In this document: positions 56,327-64,000 of the stretch, in pieces
Position numbering within the stretch: position 1 is the first letter of the stretch
Layout of the letters: the number at the start of each line of letters is the position of its first letter
Translations under genes and position numbers: made by a program
Source of the DNA: G963663315 sp965231905
GTDB lineage: Bacteria; Pseudomonadota; Gammaproteobacteria; Arenicellales; Poriferihabitantaceae
DNA: 64,000 nucleotides
NCBI GenBank assembly: GCA_965231905.1
Contig: CBDDOO010000002.1
Coordinates: 248,001 to 312,000, forward strand
Direction of reading: 5' to 3'
The notes under the pieces: generated by a model
Seen by the model: only the letters and a program-made list of their open reading frames with translations
Told to the model about the DNA's origin: nothing
Databases searched by the model: none

Positions 56327-58042
56327 CCCCAATCCCCTGATAAGGGAAGTTTTGAGTGATTGAAAGGTGAGAGGTATCAAGGGATTATATGAGAAAATAG
56401 GGTTTCTGAAAACTCACCTGTTGAGTGAATATGAAAAAGCATCGAAAAGCGGGGAAGAGCGGGCAGGGTCGCGCAAGGAAGATTCGCAAGGTTCGTCCTC
56501 CGAAGGTAACCTTTGAGTTCACGGATTTGGATTTGACGGCCTTTGGTGGTTCCTCCATACTGGCTCGGACTGCCCACCAGTTTGGTTTGTTTGATCTTTT
56601 GGACGGAGCGGTTTCGGTAAAGGTCAGGAACCGGGGCGCTTCGGACCTGGAAACCCTGTGGTCCATCATTGCTTGTTTGGCGCGTGGTCATGGTTCGTTA
56701 TCGGACTTGGATGGATTGCGGTCAGACCGGGCGGCGCGTCTTCTTCTGGGCTTGCGTTGGGTTCCTGAGTCGCGCCGTGCGGGGGAATGGTTATCCCGGT
56801 TGGATGTTACAGACATCAAGGGGCTGTGGAATGCTGCGGTGGCATTCGCGGGTCGGGTAGCGCCGTCCATCATTGCCCATGAGGTAGAAACGAAGGGGTA
56901 TGTTCCGTTGTTTATGGACGCTACGGGGATTGAGGTAGCCGGACACTTGTTTGAGCGGACGGGGAAGGACTACAACGGCAACCGGGGTTACTGGTTGCAC
57001 GGGACGTTTGTGGGCGGTTTGTGGTCGGCGGGTCAGTTGCAACCGGGGGGTGGACGGGTGACGCTGAACTGGCGCAAGCTGCTGCATTGGACTGCGGGGA
57101 TGCTTCCAAAGGACGCGCCGGTCTGGTTTCGGGCGGACAATGCTTATTATCAGGGCGCTCTGGTTCGTGAATGCGCGAATCGGGGTTGGGACTATTCGAT
57201 CAGCCTGACGAATGACCGATGGAGAAGGCCGATACTGGAACAACTGGAAGGTCTTGCCGATTCGGTGTGGACGGATATGGGTATGGAGGAGGAAGCCATT
57301 CTTGCAACGTACCGTCCGGGCGGTTGGGAACGGACACAGGATTACGTAGTGGTTCGATGCCGGAGTCAGAACGGCCAGACTCTTTTGGCGCCGCGTCATA
57401 CGGTCATTCTGGTGTCTCGGAACGATCTGCCCCTGAAGGAGTTGGTGCTTCGTCACCGGGGCAAGCAGGGTCAGGAGAACGCCTTCAAGGGTCCGTTGCG
57501 GGACATGGACCTGCATCATCCGCCGTGCCGGAGCTACCGCGCCAACCAAGCCTTCTACGCTCTGGGTCAGATTGCACAGGTTCTGCTGCGGGCGATACAG
57601 TACACGGCGCTTCCGAAGAAGGCACGCCGTCATGGCATCCGACCGATCATCCGCTATGTGATGCACACGGCGGCGTATCTGGTTCGCAAGGCTCGCCAAC
57701 TGTGTGTGCGCTTTGCCAAGAACCACTTCCAACTGGACTGGTTATACCAGTCCATGGTCACGCTGGAAGCCACAGACCTTTCCGCTTCCCGTTCCCGCTC
57801 TCCTCCTTAAAGTCGGGCTTCGCGGCCTGAATCCACCCTGGATCGACGAACTCCGCCTGACGGTGGGGGTTCACTCGCCTGCACCAGAAAATCCGGCGTT
57901 TCCAAGAGGGCGACAGTACGGTTCAAAGAAGATTTTGCACGTTGATTCGACCCGTCTGACGGCTGGAGACCCTGCCCGGCTCACCCATAACACAACCACC
58001 CATGCAAAAATCACTCACAAGGCACTTATCAGGGGATTGAGG
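56327..58042 (+). mobile_element. IS1380-like insertion sequence (1716 bp)
   Basis: Ends read CCCCAATCCCCTGATAAG and, on the other strand, CCTCAATCCCCTGATAAG. An 8-base duplication TATCAGGC is at 56319–56326 and 58043–58050 (10 bases if the GG before it is counted). Length and transposase suggest IS1380, but that family normally makes 4–5-base duplications, so the assignment is tentative. It lies upstream of both the broken ATPase gene and hsdR and interrupts no visible gene. Confidence 0.82.
56425..57810 (+). CDS. IS1380-like DDE transposase
   Basis: This 461-residue transposase has catalytic Asp in PLFMDATGIEVAG, Asp in VWFRADNAYYQ and Glu in RGKQGQENAFKG. GKDYNGNRGYWLH recalls the IS1380 pattern. 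A second Met two codons in may be the true start. The frame is intact. Confidence 0.88.
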   Translation: MNMKKHRKAGKSGQGRARKIRKVRPPKVTFEFTDLDLTAFGGSSILARTAHQFGLFDLLDGAVSVKVRNRGASDLETLWSIIACLARGHGSLSDLDGLRSDRAARLLLGLRWVPESRRAGEWLSRLDVTDIKGLWNAAVAFAGRVAPSIIAHEVETKGYVPLFMDATGIEVAGHLFERTGKDYNGNRGYWLHGTFVGGLWSAGQLQPGGGRVTLNWRKLLHWTAGMLPKDAPVWFRADNAYYQGALVRECANRGWDYSISLTNDRWRRPILEQLEGLADSVWTDMGMEEEAILATYRPGGWERTQDYVVVRCRSQNGQTLLAPRHTVILVSRNDLPLKELVLRHRGKQGQENAFKGPLRDMDLHHPPCRSYRANQAFYALGQIAQVLLRAIQYTALPKKARRHGIRPIIRYVMHTAAYLVRKARQLCVRFAKNHFQLDWLYQSMVTLEATDLSASRSRSPP

Positions 58043-58206
58043 TATCAGGCGCACTCTAACGGAAAAAATAGTAATGACTATTATGATGCCAAGTTGATAT
58101 TGATGGTTTGTTCCGCTTTTACAAATTTATGTTGGAAGCAAACAGCCCTCCATTGGCTTACACTAGTGGGTATGAAAAATACGGATTTGCATAGGCGGGT
58201 GAACTG

Positions 58207-60972
58207 ATGCCAAACGCCAACCAGACCCCGGAACAGGCAGCGCGGGATGTTATTGACGCGAAACTGTCGCAGGCAGGCTGGGCCGTTCAGGACAATGATC
58301 GGATTGATTTTACTGCCTCTGCCGGGATTGCCGTTCGTGAGTATCAGACGGATGTCGGTCCTGCCGACTATGTTCTTTTTATCGACAAGAAACCCGTCGG
58401 CGTGATTGAAGCCAAGCCGGAGCATTGGGCCCAGAAGATCACAACCGTCGAGAGTCAGTCCGGCGCCTATGCCGGCGCCAGACTGAAGTGGGTGAACAAC
58501 AACGAACCCTTGCCATTCATTTACGAGAGTACCGCCGTGTTGACCCGCTTCACAGACGGTCGCGACCCCAAGCCCCGCTCCCGGGAGATATTCAACTTCC
58601 CCCGACCGGAGACGATGCGGGACTGGCTGGCCCAGCCTGTCTCTCTCCGCTCACGGTTCCAGGAATTGCCGGACCTGGATACCCAGGGGCTGAGAGATTG
58701 CCAGATTGACGCCATCGAGAAGCTGGAAGCATCCTTCAAGGATAACCACCCTCGCGCCCTCATCCAGATGGCAACCGGTTCCGGCAAGACTTACACGGCC
58801 ATCACTTCGATCTACCGATTGCTCAAACACGTGGATGCCAGGCGGGTTCTCTTTCTGGTCGATACCCGGAATCTGGGCGAACAGGCCGAGCAGGAGTTCA
58901 TGGCTTACGTACCCAATGACGACAACCGCAAGTTCACTGAGCTCTACAACGTACAACGCCTGCAATCATCCTTCGTCGCCCGGGACAGTCAAGTCTGCAT
59001 CAGCACCATCCAGCGTATGTATTCGCTCCTGAAAGACCGGGAAATGGATGAAGCCGCCGAGCAAATCAATCCAGCCGAACGGGTTCAGCCCAAAGAGCCG
59101 ATGCCGGTTACCTATAACGAACGGATTGCGCCTGAGTTTTTTGATTTCATTATTATCGACGAATGTCATCGCTCGATATACAACATCTGGCGGCAGGTTC
59201 TGGAGTATTTCGATGCTTTTCTCATTGGCTTGACCGCGACGCCGGACAATCGCACTTATGGGTTCTTCAGGAAAAACATCGTCAGCGAATACGGTCATGA
59301 CCAAGCCGTTGCTGATGGGGTCAATGTCGGCAACGAGATTTATCGGATTGATACGGAGATCACCAGTCAGGGCGGCGAAATTGCAGAAGGTCAGATGATC
59401 GAGAAACGCGAACGCCAGACACGCAAGAAACGTTGGGAAACGCAGGACGAGGACGAAGATTACTCTCCCCGGCAACTGGACCGCGATGTCGTCAATCCGG
59501 ACCAGATTCGTACCGTGATCAAGACCTTCCGCGACAAGCTGCCGGAGATTTTTCCGGGTCGTCGAGAAGCGCCCAAGACACTGGTTTTTGCCAAAACCGA
59601 CAGCCATGTGGACGATATTATCCAGACTGTGCGGGAGGAATTTGGCGAAGGCAATGAATTCTGCAAGAAGGTCACCTACAGAACCACAGAAGACCCGAAA
59701 TCCGTCCTTGCCCAGTTCCGCAATGACTACCACCCACGTATCGCCGTGACTGTGGACATGATTGCGACGGGCACGGATGTCAAACCCATTGAATGTCTGC
59801 TTTTCATGCGGGACGTGCGGAGCCGCAATTATTTCGAGCAAATGAAGGGGCGGGGCACTCGTACCTTTGATCACGATGACCTGAAGAAAGTCTCGCCCTC
59901 CGCGACCAGTGGCAAGACGCATTATGTAATCGTGGATGCGGTCGGCGTCACCCGGTCACTCAAGACCGCCAGCCAGCCACTCATCACCCAACCCACGGCG
60001 CCGCTCAAGGATTTGGCGATGGGCGTAATGATGGGGGTATGCGATGAAGACACCGTAAGTTCGCTGGCTGGTCGCCTTGCCCGCCTCAACCAACAACTGG
60101 ACCCTGCCGAACGGGAACAAATCAAGGAGCAAGCGGGTAATGTTGAACTCACTCAAATCGTAAGCGGCCTGCTGACAGCGATTGACCCGGACCGCATTGA
60201 TGAAAAAGCGCGGCAGATTGAGACCCTGCCTGATGATCGGGAACCGAAGCCGGAAACCTGCAAGATGGCGCAAGAGCAGTTGGTCACCGAGGCCGCCCGT
60301 GTCTTCAATGGCGAACTGATTGAGTTAATCGACTCCATCCGCCGCAACAAGGAACAGACCGTTGACCATGATAGCCTGGATACTCTGTACCGCGCCGAAT
60401 GGGCCGGCGATTCTCATGAAAACGCGGAAGCCGTGGCGCAGGATTTCCGGCAATATCTGGAGACTCATCGAGACGAGATTGAGGCTTTGACGATTTTCTA
60501 CGACCAACCATACCGGCGCCGGGAATTGACTTACGCCATGATCCGGGAGTTGCGCGACAGGCTCAGGAAAGATCGGCCCAACCTGTCCCCTTTCAAAGTC
60601 TGGCGGGCTTATGCCCTGCTGGATAACTATAAGGGCGGTCAACCGGAAAAAGAATTGATCTCGCTGGTATCTCTGGTTCGGCGCGTCTGCGGCGTGGACG
60701 CCAGGCTGTCATCTTATCGGGATACCGCGCGGCGCAATTTCCAGAACTGGATCATGAAATACCACAGCGGCAGTGGGGAGAAATTCAACGAAGAGCAGAT
60801 GGAGTGGTTGCGGATGATTCGTGAACACATCATCAACTCCTTTCATCTGGAGAGAGAGGACCTTGAATTGGCTCCGTTCGATAGCAAGGGCGGGATGGGC
60901 CAGATGTACAAACTCTTCGGCGATCAGATGGACAGCGTGATTGAAGAATTGAATGAGGCGTTGGCGGCGTGA
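58207..60972 (+). CDS. hsdR: Type I restriction-modification system, restriction (R) subunit
   Basis: This 921-residue translocase–nuclease has a nuclease core at Asp54, Glu68 and Lys70 (PADYVLF, VIEAK). Walker A ATGSGKT is at 189–195, DECH at 318–321, then GLTATP. The C-terminal part resembles the EcoEI_R_C domain, so it is of the EcoEI (type IB-like) form rather than EcoKI. It cleaves unmethylated DNA together with HsdM and HsdS. It overlaps hsdS by 4 bases. The IS1380-like element ends 164 bases upstream and may have altered its promoter. Confidence 0.96.
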   Translation: MPNANQTPEQAARDVIDAKLSQAGWAVQDNDRIDFTASAGIAVREYQTDVGPADYVLFIDKKPVGVIEAKPEHWAQKITTVESQSGAYAGARLKWVNNNEPLPFIYESTAVLTRFTDGRDPKPRSREIFNFPRPETMRDWLAQPVSLRSRFQELPDLDTQGLRDCQIDAIEKLEASFKDNHPRALIQMATGSGKTYTAITSIYRLLKHVDARRVLFLVDTRNLGEQAEQEFMAYVPNDDNRKFTELYNVQRLQSSFVARDSQVCISTIQRMYSLLKDREMDEAAEQINPAERVQPKEPMPVTYNERIAPEFFDFIIIDECHRSIYNIWRQVLEYFDAFLIGLTATPDNRTYGFFRKNIVSEYGHDQAVADGVNVGNEIYRIDTEITSQGGEIAEGQMIEKRERQTRKKRWETQDEDEDYSPRQLDRDVVNPDQIRTVIKTFRDKLPEIFPGRREAPKTLVFAKTDSHVDDIIQTVREEFGEGNEFCKKVTYRTTEDPKSVLAQFRNDYHPRIAVTVDMIATGTDVKPIECLLFMRDVRSRNYFEQMKGRGTRTFDHDDLKKVSPSATSGKTHYVIVDAVGVTRSLKTASQPLITQPTAPLKDLAMGVMMGVCDEDTVSSLAGRLARLNQQLDPAEREQIKEQAGNVELTQIVSGLLTAIDPDRIDEKARQIETLPDDREPKPETCKMAQEQLVTEAARVFNGELIELIDSIRRNKEQTVDHDSLDTLYRAEWAGDSHENAEAVAQDFRQYLETHRDEIEALTIFYDQPYRRRELTYAMIRELRDRLRKDRPNLSPFKVWRAYALLDNYKGGQPEKELISLVSLVRRVCGVDARLSSYRDTARRNFQNWIMKYHSGSGEKFNEEQMEWLRMIREHIINSFHLEREDLELAPFDSKGGMGQMYKLFGDQMDSVIEELNEALAA

Positions 60973-62312
60973 GTCCGACCGAAGTAGAAGTCCAGCAACG
61001 CAACCGTAAATTGCCGGCAGGATGGGCAGTAACTACTTTAAGTCAAATTGCTAAATGGGGGTCTGGAGGGACACCGTCCCGCAGAGTGCCACACTTTTAT
61101 ACTGGTTCGGTTCCATGGATCAAAACGGGTGAGCTAGATTCAAAATATATCAGAAACTCAGAAGAATATATTACGGATGAGGCCATTCTTAAATCAAACG
61201 CAAAAGTATTCCCTAAAGGCTCAGTCGGTATAGCAATGTATGGTGCAACCATCGGGAAGTTATCGATATGGGGAATCGACGCATCTACAAACCAAGCTTG
61301 CGCTGTAGCACAGCCGTACACAGAGATGTTGGTGAGTGAGTTTCTGTACTACTTTTTGTTATCAGAGAGATATCGGCTTGTAGAAGTTGGAAAAGGTGGA
61401 GCCCAGCCTAACATCTCGCAGAGTATTCTGAAGAGTTGGTCAATATGCATGCCACCTGTCAAAGAACAACAACGAATCGTTTCCAAAATCGAGGAGCTGT
61501 TTTCTGAATTGGACAAGGGCGTTGAAAGTCTGGAAAAAGCGCGGGAACAGCTAAAAGTATACCGTCAGGCCGTCCTCAAACACGCATTCGAAGGCAAGCT
61601 CACAGCCAAGTGGCGGGAAGAAAATCAGGACAAGTCCGGGTTGGAAAATGCCGAGTGGCAATTTGTAAAACTGCATGAGATTGCGGAAATTAATCCACGT
61701 CTGGATAAATCAGTATATGCTGATGACTTAACAGTATCCTTTGTCCCTATGCCCGCAGTTGAAGCAGGCACGGGTGTCATGGACGTAAGCCAGATCCGCC
61801 CCCTTCACAAAGTGAAGAAAGGTTATACGCATTTCCAGGAAAATGATGTCCTTTTTGCGAAGATCACGCCCTGTATGGAAAACGGGAAAATGGCAGTTGT
61901 CCCGCCTTTGAGGAACAAGCTCGGCTTTGGTTCGACCGAATTTCATGTGCTGAGGACGAGCAATCAGGCAAGTGAGCACTACATTTTTTATTTTGTATCT
62001 TCGGAAAAATTCCGCAGGAATGCTGAACACAACATGACAGGGGCTGTTGGGCAACGCCGTGTTCCAGCTACTTGGCTGGCTAATGAGCACGTACCTCTGC
62101 CCCCGCTACCTGAGCAACACCTCATTGTTACCAGGATTGAAAAAAGCCTCTCGCAAATCACCAGACTATTGAAAGAGACGGATGCTCAACTGATTAAAAC
62201 AAAATCACTCCGTCAATCAATCTTGAAACAAGCCTTTTCCGGGCAACTGGTCGCACAAGACCCGAACGACGAGCCTGCTTCTGTGTTGCTCGAACGGATT
62301 AAGGCGAAATGA
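60969..62312 (+). CDS. hsdS: Type I restriction-modification system, specificity subunit
   Basis: This 447-residue protein has two target-recognition domains (about residues 1–165 and 225–390). Each is followed by a conserved coiled-coil spacer, KIEELFSELDKGVESLEKAR and then RIEKSLSQITRLLKETDAQL with FSGQLV. It sets the bipartite DNA target for methylation and cleavage. GTG start overlapping the hsdR stop by 4 bases indicates coupling. The recognition domains look more AT-rich than hsdR, as is common after domain exchange. Confidence 0.95.
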   Translation: MSPTEVEVQQRNRKLPAGWAVTTLSQIAKWGSGGTPSRRVPHFYTGSVPWIKTGELDSKYIRNSEEYITDEAILKSNAKVFPKGSVGIAMYGATIGKLSIWGIDASTNQACAVAQPYTEMLVSEFLYYFLLSERYRLVEVGKGGAQPNISQSILKSWSICMPPVKEQQRIVSKIEELFSELDKGVESLEKAREQLKVYRQAVLKHAFEGKLTAKWREENQDKSGLENAEWQFVKLHEIAEINPRLDKSVYADDLTVSFVPMPAVEAGTGVMDVSQIRPLHKVKKGYTHFQENDVLFAKITPCMENGKMAVVPPLRNKLGFGSTEFHVLRTSNQASEHYIFYFVSSEKFRRNAEHNMTGAVGQRRVPATWLANEHVPLPPLPEQHLIVTRIEKSLSQITRLLKETDAQLIKTKSLRQSILKQAFSGQLVAQDPNDEPASVLLERIKAK

Positions 62313-62342
62313 TCGACTGTGCCCATGTATAATGGCACTCTT

Positions 62343-62492
62343 ATGGCTAAACAACAGATGACAAATCAACAAGCGCCAAAACCAACAAGGCCGGTAGTGA
62401 AAAAGTGGGGACAGCGTGACGGTGTATCACCTAAACCTCCGACTGCGAGGAAACCGCCACCACCACCGCCACCACCGCCCGCGAAAAGATAG
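62343..62492 (+). CDS. Proline-rich microprotein, 49 residues
   Basis: This small frame lies 30 bases after hsdS. It is basic (PTRPVVKKWGQRDG, PKPPTARK) and ends in a run of nine prolines and AKR. An in-frame ATG at 62325 would add six residues. A TATAAT box at 62328–62333 lies only 9 bases before the ATG, which could give a nearly leaderless message. No clear Shine-Dalgarno is seen. No function is known to me. The poly-proline run would need elongation factor P for efficient translation. Confidence 0.5.
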   Translation: MAKQQMTNQQAPKPTRPVVKKWGQRDGVSPKPPTARKPPPPPPPPPAKR

Positions 62493-62648
62493 GTCGGAGT
62501 ATCGTAGACCTGCCCCTGCTTGATCGGGGAGCACTTTGCCTGCCCGCGAGCAGACGAAATACGACAAGAAGACCACGAGCGAGCGTAGCGTTTGACTGCA
62601 CAAGGTGTACAAGCTAGACTCCGCTCTTGGGAGCTTGGTATTTTTACT

Positions 62649-62843
62649 GTGAAAGAGAAAACAAAATATTGGTTACGGGGTATCGCTTCTGCGCTCCAGA
62701 TGAGGCCTGACACATCTTCAAGAATGAGGGAGATGTTTCTGTGTCGTCCGGTTGCGGAAGTGCTTTATCGTGACTGGCAACGTATAGGAAATGATATAGC
62801 AATTACTACAGGGAAGTACGAGCATGAGCAGGGCGCGGAGTAA
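62649..62843 (+). CDS. Small hypothetical protein, 64 residues
   Basis: This frame starts at a GTG (62649) and ends overlapping the DUF2335 gene by 20 bases. It is mixed-charge and soluble in appearance (RPVAEVLYRDWQRIGND), with no recognised domain. The frame is open back to an ATG at 62592, and an internal ATG at 62700 is a further option. The overlap with the next gene supports it being real, but the evidence is thin. Confidence 0.45.
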   Translation: MKEKTKYWLRGIASALQMRPDTSSRMREMFLCRPVAEVLYRDWQRIGNDIAITTGKYEHEQGAE

Positions 62844-63279
62844 GTCTCAACGCAAGTCGTCGCCTGTTAAAAAACAGTCAGCCGCCGCGCACCAACAAAA
62901 CTCTCAACAGATCGTCCACCAGATCACAGAACAATTCAGTGGCCCTGTTCCGCCCCCAGGTGTACTTGAGCAATATGACCAGATAGTTCCCGGTTCTGCG
63001 GAACGTATTATTGCGATGGCGGAACAGGAAATAGACCATCGGCGTAATGTGGAACTGAAGATTATTTCCAGAGAGTTCCGGGAAGCAAAACGGGGACAAG
63101 TCTGTGCATTAGCAATTGGGACGATAGCAATTATTGCAAGCGTAATCATATCCTTTACAGGCGCGCAATGGGCGGCATCAGTAATTGGTGGTGGTGGCGT
63201 TGTTGGACTCGTTTCAGCATTTATCTTTGGCAGAGGAGGTGGCGGGCAGCGTCAGCAGGGAGAGGATTCACCCGAATAG
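62824..63279 (+). CDS. DUF2335 family membrane protein
   Basis: This 151-residue protein has the DUF2335 core GPVPPPGVLEQYDQIVPGSAERIIAMAEQE (about residues 39–68). Two hydrophobic segments follow (VCALAIGTIAIIASVIISF and AASVIGGGGVVGLVSAFIFG) before a short polar tail. The N-terminus is rich in Lys, Ser and Gln. It is predicted to sit in the inner membrane. The family has no established function but recurs in accessory and phage-related DNA. Here it follows the type I operon on the same strand. Confidence 0.8.
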   Translation: MSRARSKSQRKSSPVKKQSAAAHQQNSQQIVHQITEQFSGPVPPPGVLEQYDQIVPGSAERIIAMAEQEIDHRRNVELKIISREFREAKRGQVCALAIGTIAIIASVIISFTGAQWAASVIGGGGVVGLVSAFIFGRGGGGQRQQGEDSPE

Positions 63280-63397
63280 TCTATCCCGGTAGCAACTCAA
63301 GCACCGGTTTTGCATCTTTCACAAAGGGGTTCAAACCCGCATCTGTGCTCCTTGCTCGGATTCATGCTACCGAAAATAGAAAACAAAGGCAGAAATT

Positions 63398-63904
63398 ATG
63401 ACCAATTTCCAGCGAAAAGGATCAACCAGTAATGCACATGTCGGACGCGAATTTGAGGAGCGTGCCAAGGAAGCATTAGCAAGACAAGGTCTTAATCATC
63501 TTGATTTCGATTACAAAGTCGAAGTAGGAATCGCGCAACAAAAAAAGGAGCACAAATTCGATTTGGGATCAGAAAAGCCGTATGTCCTTGTAGAGTGCAA
63601 AGCACAAACTTGGACTGCGGGAGATAAGGTTCCAAGTGCCAAGATGAAAAACTGGGCTGAGGCCATGTATTACTTTTATATGGCACCCAATATTTACCGT
63701 AAGATATTCCTTGTTGAGAGAAGCAAAAGAAAAACTACTGGCGAAACCTTGCTGTCTTATTTCTTGCGTACTCACTTCCACATGATTCCATCTGATGTAG
63801 AGCTTTGGGAATTTGATCGTGAAACTGGGGATGTTCAAATGAGGAGGCAAACTTCAGGGTTTATTCTCTGGGTTCAAGCACAGAATTACAACAGTATGCT
63901 GTAG
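63398..63904 (+). CDS. Putative PD-(D/E)XK nuclease-like protein
   Basis: This 168-residue protein has a candidate restriction-nuclease core, KFDLGSEKPYVLVECKAQTW, giving Asp then Glu-Cys-Lys in the D…(D/E)XK arrangement. A preceding helix (GREFEERAKEALARQ) has a conserved-looking Glu, as in Mrr/RecB-like folds. It is cytoplasmic in appearance. It lies 118 bases after the DUF2335 gene, in the tail of the defence island. No methyltransferase partner is evident, so a stand-alone nuclease or a non-restriction role is possible. Confidence 0.65.
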   Translation: MTNFQRKGSTSNAHVGREFEERAKEALARQGLNHLDFDYKVEVGIAQQKKEHKFDLGSEKPYVLVECKAQTWTAGDKVPSAKMKNWAEAMYYFYMAPNIYRKIFLVERSKRKTTGETLLSYFLRTHFHMIPSDVELWEFDRETGDVQMRRQTSGFILWVQAQNYNSML

Positions 63905-64000
63905 AGCGTCGGTTAGCGAGCCCGCATCACTCCCGGCTGTACTTTTCGTTTTCTGTGCCTGACGGTGTGTTGAGCGATAGCGAAGTTACGGCATTTCTTG

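Noticed and set aside
62824..63279. Prophage remnant because of the DUF2335 protein
   Set aside because: No integrase, capsid, tail or lysis genes and no attachment site are visible in the window.
1..64000. CRISPR arrays or rRNA genes
   Set aside because: No spaced direct-repeat series and no rRNA-like stretch were noticed while reading the window.

Overview
The window looks like a piece of a gammaproteobacterial chromosome. The main evidence is a conserved run tRNA-Gln–prs–rplY–pth–ychF, a complete 14-gene nuoA–N operon with separate nuoC and nuoD, and metG, mrp, dcd, ddl and a YhhQ-type transporter. A flavocytochrome c sulfide dehydrogenase locus (fccA broken, fccB intact) points to a sulfide-oxidising lineage. 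The species cannot be named from this sequence.

Layout: (1) About 1–10.5 kb is a defence island. It holds the 3' part of a type III-like DNA methyltransferase, a SIR2-like gene, a type III-like helicase–nuclease, a reverse transcriptase gene split by an IS5-family element, and an OLD-like ATPase plus TOPRIM pair. (2) About 10.5–46 kb is core chromosome. It contains a GlcG/HbpS-like protein, a NorD/CbbO-like VWA protein, ychF, pth, rplY, prs, tRNA-Gln and metG, then mrp–dcd, a tmpA–tmpB phosphonate pair, an Fe-S protein and the fcc locus (fccA split by an IS1202-like element). After these come a hydantoinase-like protein, a two-domain glutaredoxin, ddl, the nuo operon (minus strand) and yhhQ. 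(3) About 46–64 kb is a second defence island. It is a type I restriction-modification locus with hsdM far from hsdR–hsdS. Between them lie a Schlafen/AlbA_2 protein and one large nuclease–ATPase gene broken by three insertion sequences and one frameshift; a fourth insertion sequence sits just upstream of that gene. After hsdS come a proline-rich microprotein, a small unknown gene, a DUF2335 membrane protein and a PD-(D/E)XK-like nuclease.

Six insertion sequences are delimited with both ends and target duplications: two identical-looking IS5-family copies, two identical-looking IS1202-like copies, one IS4-family and one IS1380-like element. Five of them fall inside genes. Removing the element and one copy of the duplication restores a continuous reading frame in the reverse transcriptase and fccA. 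In the nuclease–ATPase it does so apart from a single +1 frameshift at a homopolymer. The gene losses therefore look recent.

The strongest candidates for something undescribed are the mod–SIR2–res gene order at the left edge, the reconstructed ~811-residue nuclease–P-loop ATPase nested in the type I locus, and the small-gene cluster after hsdS. All functional claims rest on reading motifs and gene context, without database searches.
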